Positions 1 to 5,598 of a DNA stretch of 8,337 bases are shown piece after piece. The stretch lies in assembly GCA_027080545.1 (NCBI GenBank), contig JALWRV010000080.1:1-8337 (forward strand). Reading direction: 5' to 3'. The translations under genes were made by a program, and so were the position numbers. The stretch comes from Parvularculaceae bacterium. Lineage in GTDB: Bacteria; Pseudomonadota; Alphaproteobacteria; Caulobacterales; Parvularculaceae. The notes beneath the pieces are model-generated. The model saw only the letters and a list, made by a program, of their open reading frames with translations, did not search any database and had not been told where the DNA came from. Numbering within the stretch: the first letter of the stretch is position 1; the number at the start of each line of letters is the position of its first letter.

Positions 1-401
1 TGTCGGGGTTAAATGCCTGCACTTTTTGCTTCGGGGCCCATAAAATATATGCGGAAGTTTTTGGCATTGACGAGGCCACCATTGAGGCGCTGATGGCAGA
101 TGTGGACAGTGCCCCGATCGATGAAAAGTTAAAGCCCATATTGCATTATGTGGCCAAACTTAATCGGCTACCGACACAATTGCGCGACGAAGATGCGCGC
201 GCGGTCTATGTGGCGGGTTGGTCAGAGCGGGCTCTGTATGATGCGGTACAAATTTGTGCCTTGTTCAATTTTATGAACCGCATCATCGAAGGGACGGGCG
301 TTAGCTTTGACTATGGGGCCAACCCGCCCAGTGCCGAAGATAAAGAGAAACGTAAAACCCGTTCCTATATGGATTTTGGTCGCGAGATCGGGGTGATATA
401 A
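1..401 (+). CDS. AhpD / carboxymuconolactone decarboxylase-like peroxidase-related protein, 5' truncated
   Basis: The reading frame is open from position 3 to the TAA at 399-401, so the start codon lies upstream of the window and about 132 residues are visible. The first residues give S-G-L-N-A-C-T-F-C-F-G-A-H. This matches the CxxC...H active-site motif of the AhpD/CMD fold, where the cysteine pair and nearby histidine reduce peroxides. The downstream helical part (IDEKLKPILHYVAKL, then WSERALYDAVQICALFNFMNRI) fits the peroxidase-related branch of the family. An internal ATG at 93 would remove the active site and is not the real start. The protein is probably a cytoplasmic thiol peroxidase or disulfide reductase; its substrate cannot be inferred. 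It converges on the OmpA-like gene across a shared hairpin. The family call is firm, the exact function is not. Confidence 0.82.
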   Translation, partial: SGLNACTFCFGAHKIYAEVFGIDEATIEALMADVDSAPIDEKLKPILHYVAKLNRLPTQLRDEDARAVYVAGWSERALYDAVQICALFNFMNRIIEGTGVSFDYGANPPSAEDKEKRKTRSYMDFGREIGVI

Positions 402-403
402 TA

Positions 404-439
404 AACCGCCCGCTGATGGTAAGCGGGCGGTTCTATTTG
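404..439. terminator. Hairpin terminator between convergent genes
   Basis: A perfect 11-bp inverted repeat, AACCGCCCGCT (404-414) and AGCGGGCGGTT (422-432), encloses a 7-nt loop and begins two bases after the peroxidase stop codon. It is followed by CTATTTGG on the plus strand, which is only moderately T-rich. On the minus strand the 3' side reads TATTATATC. The position between two convergent genes suggests it serves both directions. The stem is strong; the T tract is weak. Confidence 0.7.
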
Positions 440-504
440 GATCAATGGCTTTTTGTGGCCAATGGATTTTCGTAAGGATGGATTTTCGCAAGGCGTGGCG
501 TGGT

Positions 505-1200
505 TTAATAGCCTTGATAGTTCCCGCCTTCGAGCGGCACGATTTGAATTTCCACCCGGCGGTTTTGTTGGCGGCCATATTCGGTACCATTATCGGCAAT
601 GGGCGCGCTTTCGCCATAGCCAAGTGCTTGCACCCGTGGCACGGAAACCCCTTGGCCGACGAGATAATTACCAACCGCCTCTGCCCGGCGCACGGACAGG
701 TCGGTGTTATATTCGTCTGAGCCGGTAGAATCTGTATGGCCTTCGATCAACACGCCGGTTTGATCATATTTGGCCAACACAATCGCCACCGCGTTTAGGG
801 TCTCGTAAAAGTTGGGGTTGATATTGGCATGGTCCACCGCAAAGGTGATGTTGGAGGGCATGATCAATTCAATTGTATCGCCCACCCGATTGATACGCAC
901 ACCGGAGGCCTCCAGGCGCTGGCGCAATTCAGCTTCTTGGCGGTCTTGATAATTGCCGATCGCTCCGCCAATGGCTGCGCCGGCTAAGGCCCCGAGGGCA
1001 GCATTTTTCAAGGTTTGCTCGCCGTCAGACGTGTTGGTCGCGGCCCCGGCTACGGCCCCGATCACCGCCCCCACAGCGGCTTTTTGGGCGGCGTTGGAGC
1101 GTTTGGGTTGCTGGGTATAGGGATCGAGGGTGGTGCAGCCCGTGGCAATGAATGACAGGCCAGCGAGCGCTATAAGCGGTGTTTTGAAGCGTTTTAGCAT
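505..1200 (-). CDS. OmpA-family peptidoglycan-associated outer-membrane lipoprotein (YiaD-like)
   Basis: The protein has 231 residues and probably anchors the outer membrane to peptidoglycan. Residues 1-21 form a lipoprotein signal peptide (basic MLKRFK, then a hydrophobic core). Cys22 is the predicted lipidated residue in an atypical lipobox, A-T-G-C, with Ala rather than Leu at -3. Thr at +2 gives no inner-membrane retention signal. Residues about 41-83 are a Gly/Ala-rich glycine-zipper stretch. Residues about 115-221 form an OmpA C-terminal domain with the diaminopimelate-binding motif region GHTDSTGSDEYN (Asp157), LSVRRA (Arg171/172) and NRRVEI. This order resembles E. coli YiaD and related lipoproteins. 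The ATG has a good AAGGAG (1207-1212) six bases upstream. The gene is divergent from groESL, with no convincing promoter of its own seen. Family assignment is confident; cell-level function is inferred. Confidence 0.88.
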   Translation of the reverse strand: MLKRFKTPLIALAGLSFIATGCTTLDPYTQQPKRSNAAQKAAVGAVIGAVAGAATNTSDGEQTLKNAALGALAGAAIGGAIGNYQDRQEAELRQRLEASGVRINRVGDTIELIMPSNITFAVDHANINPNFYETLNAVAIVLAKYDQTGVLIEGHTDSTGSDEYNTDLSVRRAEAVGNYLVGQGVSVPRVQALGYGESAPIADNGTEYGRQQNRRVEIQIVPLEGGNYQGY

Positions 1201-1432
1201 ATTGATCTCCTTAGAATCTGGGTCCGAACAAGGGACAGGGGGTAATGGGCTTGTCGCCCTTGGTCGGCTTATCCCATGATTTGTGACCTATGTGGGTTAC
1301 AATCTGGGCATGAAGGGGGTTTTGGGGGGTGATTATGGCAGGTTTTAGGAGGGGATCCGGCTAAAACACGCCCCAGCCTCACAAAAGGCTCAAATCAGTT
1401 GATGGCAGCGCGATTTTTCCCGCCTGCGCCCC
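1201..1432. other. Divergent intergenic region between the OmpA-like gene and groES (left part)
   Basis: I see no gene in this stretch; the only ATG-initiated frames are about a dozen codons or fewer. It holds the OmpA-gene ribosome binding site (1207-1212, minus strand) and an imperfect inverted repeat TTGTGACC-N6-GGTTACAA at 1281-1302 (7 of 8 positions symmetric). It also holds GTTTTAG...CTAAAAC at 1342-1348/1361-1367 around a GGATCC core. The first repeat lies about 80-100 bp upstream of the OmpA-like start and could be an operator, but no regulator is indicated. No convincing -35/-10 pair for the leftward gene was found. Confidence 0.4.
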
Positions 1433-1460
1433 TTGACGAATCCAAGCCTGCCGCTTACTT
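1433..1460 (+). promoter_or_regulatory. Probable groESL promoter
   Basis: CTTGACG (1432-1438) supplies a strong TTGACG-type -35, and CTTG is also the core of heat-shock sigma-32 -35 boxes. Sixteen bases later, TTACTT (1455-1460) is a poor -10 match. The transcription start would fall near 1467, so the CIRCE element beginning at 1470 would cover the first transcribed bases, the usual arrangement for HrcA repression. The -35 is clear. The -10, and whether sigma-70 or RpoH is used, are uncertain. Confidence 0.45.
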
Positions 1461-1469
1461 GAGCTTCTG

Positions 1470-1496
1470 TCAGCACTCTAGGTCGGTGAGTGCTAA
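1470..1496 (+). promoter_or_regulatory. CIRCE operator (HrcA binding site)
   Basis: TCAGCACTC (1470-1478), a 9-nt spacer and GAGTGCTAA (1488-1496) match the CIRCE consensus TTAGCACTC-N9-GAGTGCTAA at 17 of 18 arm positions. CIRCE is the operator for the heat-shock repressor HrcA, whose folding depends on GroEL, which makes a feedback loop. It lies about 73 bp upstream of groES within the 5' untranslated region. hrcA itself is not in the window. Confidence 0.95.
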
Positions 1497-1568
1497 AACC
1501 GACAATAAGTGCTATCATTCTGTTTTTATTAATTATTTTTAATCGAGCCTTGCAAAGGAGAACACGCT

Positions 1569-1856
1569 ATGGCTTTCAAACCGCTTCATGATCGGGTGCT
1601 GGTGCGCCGCGTTGAAGAAGATACAAAAACCAAGGGCGGCATCATCATCCCCGATACCGCACAAGAAAAACCCCAACAGGGCGAAATCATCGCCGTGGGC
1701 AGCGGTGCCAAATCCGAAGACGGCAAAGTCACCCCGCTTGATGTCAAGCAAGGGGATAAAATTCTGTTCGGCAAATGGTCCGGCTCTGAAGTTACCATTG
1801 ATGGGGAAGAGCTTCTCATCATGAAAGAGTCCGACGTTCTTGGCGTTATTGCATAA
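1569..1856 (+). CDS. groES: GroES, 10 kDa co-chaperonin
   Basis: The 95-residue product has the full length usual for GroES. It begins MAFKPLHDRVLVRRVEE, the hallmark N-terminus. Residues about 17-33 form the mobile loop, with the GroEL-contacting hydrophobic tripeptide Ile25-Ile27 after GG, and the end ESDVLGVIA is typical. It forms the heptameric lid that closes the GroEL cavity in the cytoplasm. The ATG is preceded by AAGGAG at 1555-1560 with 8-nt spacing. It is the first gene of a two-gene operon, 29 bp before groEL, under the CIRCE element upstream. Nothing unusual is seen. Confidence 0.99.
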   Translation: MAFKPLHDRVLVRRVEEDTKTKGGIIIPDTAQEKPQQGEIIAVGSGAKSEDGKVTPLDVKQGDKILFGKWSGSEVTIDGEELLIMKESDVLGVIA

Positions 1857-1885
1857 CCCATATCTCATTTTGAGGAGTAAAATTC

Positions 1886-3532
1886 ATGTCTGCAAAAGAA
1901 GTAAAATTTAATGCTGATGCCCGTGAGCGCATGCTGCGCGGTGTCGATACGCTGGCCAATGCGGTCAAGGTCACGCTTGGTCCTAAAGGCCGTAATGTGG
2001 TGATTGAAAAATCTTTCGGCGCGCCGCGCACCACCAAAGACGGTGTTTCGGTGGCTAAAGAAATCGAACTTGAAGACAAGTTTGAAAATATGGGTGCGCA
2101 AATGGTTAAATCCGTTGCCTCCCAAACCAACGAAACCGCTGGTGACGGCACCACTACCGCCACTGTTTTGACCCAAGCAATTGTTCGCGAAGGGGCCAAA
2201 TATGTGGCCGCTGGTATGAACCCGATGGACTTAAAACGTGGCGTTGATTTGGCCGTGACCAAAGTCATTGAAGATATCAAATCCAGCGCATCTAAAGTTG
2301 AAGGCGCTGAAGGTATCCGTCAGGTTGGCACCATCTCTGCCAATGGCGAGAGCGAAATTGGCGACATGATTGCCAATGCCATGGCCAAAGTGGGCAATGA
2401 AGGTGTGATTACGGTTGAAGAAGCCAAGTCCGCCGAAACCGAGCTGGATGTGGTTGAAGGCATGCAGTTTGACCGTGGCTATTTGTCTCCTTATTTCATC
2501 ACCAATGCAGACAAAATGCAGGCGGTGCTGGAAGATTGCTACATTCTTTTGCACGAGAAAAAACTCTCCAACCTGCAATCCATGTTGCCGCTGTTGGAAG
2601 CTGTTGTGCAAACCTCTAAGCCGCTGCTTATCATCGCTGAAGATGTTGAAGGCGAAGCGCTGGCAACTTTGGTTGTCAACAAGCTGCGCGCTGGCCTGAA
2701 AATCGCTGCGGTGAAAGCCCCTGGTTTCGGTGACCGTCGCAAAGCCATGCTCGAAGATATTGCTATCTTGACGGGTGGTCAGGTAGTTTCCGAAGACCTC
2801 GGCATCAAGCTGGAAAATGTCACACTCGACATGCTGGGCACAGCCAAGCGCGTGGTTATTTCCAAAGATGAAACTACCATTGTCGATGGCGCTGGCGAAA
2901 AAGCGGATATCGAAGCCCGCACATCGCAAATCCGCGCTCAAATCGAAGAAACCACATCCGATTATGACCGCGAAAAACTGCAAGAGCGTCTGGCTAAATT
3001 GGCTGGCGGGGTTGCTGTTATCCGCGTTGGCGGGGCTACCGAGGTTGAAGTGAAAGAGCGCAAAGACCGTGTCGATGACGCTTTGAACGCAACCCGTGCC
3101 GCTGTCGAAGAAGGCATCGTGCCCGGTGGTGGGACTGCGCTGCTTTATGGCACCGCTGTTCTGGATGGTCTCAAAGGCGAAAACCCAGACCAACAGGCTG
3201 GCATCGACATTGTGCGCCGTGCGTTGCAATCGCCCTTGCGCCAGATTGTTGAAAATGCCGGTGTTGAAGGGTCAATCGTTGTTGGCAAGCTGTTGGAGCA
3301 AAAGGATAAGAAATTTGGCTTCAACGCACAAACGGAAGAATATGGCGACCTCATGGAAATGGGTATCGTTGATCCGGCCAAAGTGGTGCGCACAGCACTG
3401 CAAGACGCGGCTTCTGTCGCAGGCTTGCTGATCACCACTGAAGCGATGATCGCCGACGCACCGAAAAAAGAAGGTGCGGCACCTGCAATGCCAGACATGG
3501 GCGGCATGGGGGGCATGGGCGGCATGATGTAA
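1886..3532 (+). CDS. groEL: GroEL, 60 kDa chaperonin
   Basis: The 548-residue product is a full-length group I chaperonin, the ATP-driven folding chamber that works with GroES. Visible landmarks are the ATP-binding GDGTTT at residues 86-91 (Asp87) and the catalytic Asp398 in RVDDALNATRAA. The family signature AAVEEGIVPGGG sits at 405-416. The apical substrate-binding hydrophobics match E. coli numbering: Tyr199, Tyr203, Phe204, Leu234, Leu237, Leu259, Val263 and Val264. The C-terminus is a GGM-repeat tail (MGGMGGMGGMM). GAGGAG at 1872-1877 precedes the ATG by 8 nt. The stop codon lies inside a palindrome (see the repeat at 3524-3550). The gene appears intact and functional. Confidence 0.99.
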   Translation: MSAKEVKFNADARERMLRGVDTLANAVKVTLGPKGRNVVIEKSFGAPRTTKDGVSVAKEIELEDKFENMGAQMVKSVASQTNETAGDGTTTATVLTQAIVREGAKYVAAGMNPMDLKRGVDLAVTKVIEDIKSSASKVEGAEGIRQVGTISANGESEIGDMIANAMAKVGNEGVITVEEAKSAETELDVVEGMQFDRGYLSPYFITNADKMQAVLEDCYILLHEKKLSNLQSMLPLLEAVVQTSKPLLIIAEDVEGEALATLVVNKLRAGLKIAAVKAPGFGDRRKAMLEDIAILTGGQVVSEDLGIKLENVTLDMLGTAKRVVISKDETTIVDGAGEKADIEARTSQIRAQIEETTSDYDREKLQERLAKLAGGVAVIRVGGATEVEVKERKDRVDDALNATRAAVEEGIVPGGGTALLYGTAVLDGLKGENPDQQAGIDIVRRALQSPLRQIVENAGVEGSIVVGKLLEQKDKKFGFNAQTEEYGDLMEMGIVDPAKVVRTALQDAASVAGLLITTEAMIADAPKKEGAAPAMPDMGGMGGMGGMM

Positions 3533-3550
3533 GGCAAAGCCTTACATCAT
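3524..3550. repeat. Perfect palindrome over the groEL stop codon (copy 1 of a repeated palindrome)
   Basis: ATGATGTAAGGC (3524-3535) and GCCTTACATCAT (3539-3550) are exact reverse complements around AAA, giving a 12-bp stem with a 3-nt loop. The groEL stop codon TAA (3530-3532) is in the left arm. No T tract follows, so it is not a classic terminator. Its 19-bp core TGTAAGGCAAAGCCTTACA (3528-3546) recurs exactly at 3710-3728. Confidence 0.85.
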
Positions 3551-3605
3551 GAAAAACCGCCCATTCAGGCAAAAGCTAGCCGGACCTTAGGGCCCGGAGG
3601 AATAG

Positions 3606-3636
3606 AAACCCGGATCATTTTTGATCCGGGTTTTTT
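3606..3636 (+). terminator. Rho-independent terminator of groESL
   Basis: AAACCCGGATCA (3606-3617) pairs perfectly with TGATCCGGGTTT (3622-3633) around TTTT. The T run continues to 3636, giving six T in a row (3631-3636). It lies 74 bp after the groEL stop, and the A tract / GC stem / T tract layout is canonical. Confidence 0.92.
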
Positions 3637-3640
3637 GTGA

Positions 3641-3692
3641 GCGGATCGTGGAAGATCCGGATTATGCGTAGCCGGATCGTGGAAGATCCGGC
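3641..3692. repeat. Two tandem hairpins, CGGATC-gtggaa-GATCCG
   Basis: The 19-bp sequence CGGATCGTGGAAGATCCGG occurs at 3642-3660 and again at 3673-3691, 31 bp apart. Each copy is an inverted repeat with the same GTGGAA loop. The first has a 6-bp stem, and the second has an 8-bp stem (GCCGGATC, 3671-3678; GATCCGGC, 3685-3692). The groESL terminator stem just upstream contains the same CGGATC/GATCCG arms with another loop, so the motif occurs three times in 90 bp. No T tract follows either copy. Confidence 0.8.
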
Positions 3693-3709
3693 GTGTGTGT
3701 GCGGCCTGG

Positions 3710-3728
3710 TGTAAGGCAAAGCCTTACA
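3710..3728. repeat. Palindrome TGTAAGGC-aaa-GCCTTACA (copy 2)
   Basis: This is an exact 19-bp repeat of the core of the palindrome over the groEL stop: 8-bp arms around AAA. Together the two copies bracket 163 bp (3547-3709) holding the groESL terminator and the two GATC hairpins. It lies 68 bp upstream of the DUF805 gene. It could be a genome-wide palindromic repeat or the ends of a small non-autonomous element; copy number elsewhere is unknown. Confidence 0.8.
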
Positions 3729-3796
3729 AATTAGCCAGTGATTAGCCTGTGCTACTGGTGAATAGGCTTTCTTTTGTCAATCGAGGAGGAACGATT

Positions 3797-4213
3797 ATGA
3801 GTGATACAGCAGGTGCGGCCGCCACCCATCGCGAGGTTGGTTTTGGCGAGGCGATTCAACTTTTTTTCAAAAATTTTGCAAAATTTCAGGGGCGCTCTTC
3901 CCGTGGGGCCTTTTGGTGGATATTTCTATTCAACTTCATCATCGGTTTTATTACAGGGTTTATTGATGCGTTGGCCTTTTCTGGTGCGGTGGAAGGGGGT
4001 ATTTCGCCGCTCAACACGCTTTATTCTTTGGCGGTGCTGATACCCGGAATCGCTCTGAGTGTGCGACGTCTCCATGATATTGGAAAATCGGGCTGGTGGT
4101 TTCTAATTGCTCTTACGATTATTGGTATCTTGTTGCTGATCTATTGGTATGTGCAGCCGGGTCAACGAGAAGAAAATCAATTCGGGCCGGATGTAGAAGC
4201 GGGCAAGGCTTAA
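3797..4213 (+). CDS. DUF805 family inner-membrane protein
   Basis: I choose the ATG at 3797 (138 residues) because AGGAGG at 3784-3789 stands 7 nt before it; an in-frame GTG at 3749 has no such site. DUF805 hallmarks are present. GRSSRGAFWW (residues 32-41) precedes the first membrane helix (about 41-60), a second helix covers about 72-88, and the signature RRLHDIGKSGWW (90-101) leads into a third helix (about 102-118). The end has the usual PG...NQFGP pattern. The family is widespread in bacterial inner membranes and has no established biochemical role. It has its own terminator downstream and sits behind the groESL terminator, so it is probably a separate transcription unit. I saw no convincing promoter. 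Confidence 0.9.
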   Translation: MSDTAGAAATHREVGFGEAIQLFFKNFAKFQGRSSRGAFWWIFLFNFIIGFITGFIDALAFSGAVEGGISPLNTLYSLAVLIPGIALSVRRLHDIGKSGWWFLIALTIIGILLLIYWYVQPGQREENQFGPDVEAGKA

Positions 4214-4241
4214 ACTTCTCATCACCCCATAGCGCTCAACC

Positions 4242-4273
4242 AAGACGGCTCCAATCATGGGGCCGTCTTTTTT
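4242..4273 (+). terminator. Rho-independent terminator after the DUF805 gene
   Basis: AAGACGGCTCC (4242-4252) pairs with GGGGCCGTCTT (4259-4269) through 11 positions including one G-T wobble, with the loop AATCAT. A run of six T follows (4268-4273). It lies 28 bp after the DUF805 stop codon. Confidence 0.92.
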
Positions 4274-4310
4274 GAAATGGCGCTCCTATCATCTAGGTAA
4301 ATTGGTTTGC

Positions 4311-4364
4311 AAAAAAAATGTGCCTGCCTTTCGATCTCCACACGCCCAAAAGCCAGACACATTT
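4311..4364 (-). terminator. Leftward terminator-like hairpin with no recognised gene upstream
   Basis: Read on the minus strand, the arm at 4364-4348 pairs with the arm at 4332-4316 across 17 positions: 14 Watson-Crick, two G-T wobbles and one mismatch. The loop is 15 nt. It is followed by eight consecutive T, which appear as A at 4311-4318 on the plus strand. On the plus strand the two wobbles become C-A mismatches and there is no T tract, so the structure favours leftward transcription. It would end a minus-strand transcript coming from 4370-4613, where only a doubtful small ORF is present. The long loop lowers confidence. Confidence 0.55.
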
Positions 4365-4368
4365 ATGT

Positions 4369-4392
4369 ATGATTATTCATAAAAATAATCAT
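4369..4392. repeat. AT-rich perfect palindrome
   Basis: ATGATTATT (4369-4377) and AATAATCAT (4384-4392) are exact reverse complements around CATAAA. The palindrome lies directly next to the stop of the candidate leftward small ORF and just before the leftward terminator-like hairpin. It has no GC core, so it is a poor terminator; a protein-binding site or mRNA 3' structure is possible. Confidence 0.5.
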
Positions 4393-4393
4393 C

Positions 4394-4582
4394 CTATGAG
4401 TCGCCCATGGACGCGGCGAAATCAAGCCTGAATTGCGGCAATATTGCGACAATCATCAATATAAAGCTGCCAAAGAGGCAAGTGATTGCGGTGATGCAAA
4501 GACCCGCGCCCCGGCCTAACCTTTCCAATAACTTAAGCAGGCTTAATTTGTTTGCGCCACGGAAACTAAGCAAACTTGGCAA
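4394..4582 (-). CDS. Doubtful small single-pass membrane protein ORF
   Basis: This is a 62-codon frame with a TTG start (no ATG is available near the beginning) and no visible Shine-Dalgarno sequence. I do not recognise the product. It would have a basic N-terminal half (SFRGANKLSLLKLLERLGRG) and one hydrophobic segment at about residues 28-48 (LCITAITCLFGSFILMIVAIL). That layout fits a small N-in membrane protein. Support for a real gene is the leftward terminator-like hairpin 30 bp past its stop. Against it are the rare start, the missing ribosome binding site and the short length. It could equally be chance, a decayed gene or a non-coding transcript. The start is the least certain part. 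Confidence 0.22.
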   Translation of the reverse strand: MPSLLSFRGANKLSLLKLLERLGRGAGLCITAITCLFGSFILMIVAILPQFRLDFAASMGDS

Positions 4583-4613
4583 ATAATCGGTGGATAAAAG
4601 GAAAGGGAATAGG

Positions 4614-5576
4614 ATGAAACGATCTCAAAAAATCGCCACAGGGGCTTTGGCCGTTCGCCTGATGGCGCTTGCAACACTTCCTTCGGTGGCCATTGCCGAT
4701 GACACGAGTAAAAAAATCACTGTCGAGGTTAGCCCAGCCGAGGTTTCTCAAGAGCTTTTCGCTATCTATCGTAAGATTGAGGGAGACGAAGAGACCATTG
4801 CTATAGAAAATACCGCCGATGGAAATGTGATGGCGGTTTCTCGTTCAGGCAAGAAATGGCGCACCTTGGCAGCAGAGGAGGCCGCACAGGCGCTGGCAAC
4901 TTTAAAGCAAACCATGCCGCAGCCCCCACAAGTGGGTTATCTCAAGGAAGACAGCTATATTGGCTTACTGGCTGAAGAAAATAGGGGGGCAGAGGGTGCT
5001 TCTGGTGAACATCATATTCTCATTGAAGTCGATGAGGATATGCAAGGCGAGCGCCGCATCAAGGTGCATAAAATATCCGGCGATAATGAATGGGTTGAGG
5101 AAGATGATGTCGCTTTTAAAGGGACAGAAAAAGATCCCGATGCGGTGGAGTCGCAGGGTAAAAGCGATGAAAAAAATATCGTGATTATCGTGGAAGAGGA
5201 TGAAGAAGAGGGCGCGGGTGAAACGAAAACCATCACACTCAGTAAAACCGTGCGCATCACGACCACAAATGCAGACGGGACAGATGTCGATATGGACTTT
5301 CCGGTGCCGCCCAGCCCGCCAACACCCCCGACCTTAGAAAGCGATGATGATAGCCAGATCTTTGTCATGAAAAAGGGAGAGGATATGAGCAAAATCATTG
5401 TGGCTGAGGGTGGGCGCCAAACCATGAAATCAGAATATGATTGGGTAGATGAGGACGGCACCCGCACCTTTGCCAGCGAGGTAACCGGACTTGATAAGGA
5501 GGCGGCCAAACAATTTATCGATGAATTGGATAATGTGCCCAAGCGTCGAAAACGCGCTTTGCGTTCTATTTTATAA
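4614..5576 (+). CDS. Exported acidic protein of unknown function with internal repeats
   Basis: I do not recognise this 320-residue protein. The ATG at 4614 has the purine-rich GGAAAGGGA just upstream and opens directly into a signal peptide: MKRSQK, a hydrophobic run, and a likely cleavage after Ala-Ile-Ala (residue 28) before DDTSKK. A GTG eight codons earlier is less likely. The mature part is very rich in Asp and Glu and contains no cysteine. Three related segments begin near residues 133, 188 and 248: an S-plus-acidic lead, a beta-strand-like hydrophobic run (HILIEV, NIVIIV, QIFVMK), an acidic turn, then a Lys-containing strand. A proline-rich linker covers about 229-240. The N-terminal and C-terminal parts share a helix pattern (EAAQALATL, EAAKQFIDEL), and the end is strongly basic (KRRKRALR). 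It is probably periplasmic or secreted. It converges on rsmD with 22 bp between stops and no clear terminator. Confidence 0.75.
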   Translation: MKRSQKIATGALAVRLMALATLPSVAIADDTSKKITVEVSPAEVSQELFAIYRKIEGDEETIAIENTADGNVMAVSRSGKKWRTLAAEEAAQALATLKQTMPQPPQVGYLKEDSYIGLLAEENRGAEGASGEHHILIEVDEDMQGERRIKVHKISGDNEWVEEDDVAFKGTEKDPDAVESQGKSDEKNIVIIVEEDEEEGAGETKTITLSKTVRITTTNADGTDVDMDFPVPPSPPTPPTLESDDDSQIFVMKKGEDMSKIIVAEGGRQTMKSEYDWVDEDGTRTFASEVTGLDKEAAKQFIDELDNVPKRRKRALRSIL

Positions 5577-5598
5577 ATCAGGGTGCAGAATATTGGCG

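Noticed and set aside
222..674. Antisense 150-codon frame across the peroxidase end and the OmpA-like gene end
   Set aside because: It overlaps two well-supported genes and crosses the terminator hairpin; no family features are seen.
1282..1301. CRP/FNR-type site (TGTGA...TTACA)
   Set aside because: The half-sites are separated by 10 bp rather than the 6 bp of the CRP/FNR consensus, so I kept it only as a generic inverted repeat.
2231..3229. Long antisense frame of 332 codons opposite groEL
   Set aside because: It lies wholly inside groEL on the other strand, and its product is low-complexity Phe/His/Asn-rich as expected from reading a conserved gene backwards. groEL itself is unambiguous.
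3580..3597. CCGGACC-ttag-GGCCCGG hairpin as an extra terminator before the groESL terminator
   Set aside because: It has a central A-C mismatch and is followed by AGGAATAG rather than T; the next hairpin is a far better terminator.
4318..4431. Plus-strand 37-codon ATG frame before the acidic-protein gene
   Set aside because: There is no ribosome binding site, it runs through two inverted repeats, and the peptide composition is unremarkable.
5012..5542. Antisense 176-codon frame opposite the acidic protein gene
   Set aside because: Its Ser-rich product mirrors the Asp/Glu codons of the plus-strand gene. The plus-strand frame has a signal peptide, a ribosome binding site and varied composition.
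5551..5573. AACGC-gcttt-GCGTT followed by CTATTTTA as a terminator for the acidic-protein gene
   Set aside because: The stem is only 5 bp, lies inside the coding sequence before the stop codon, and the T tract is interrupted. It is too weak to annotate.
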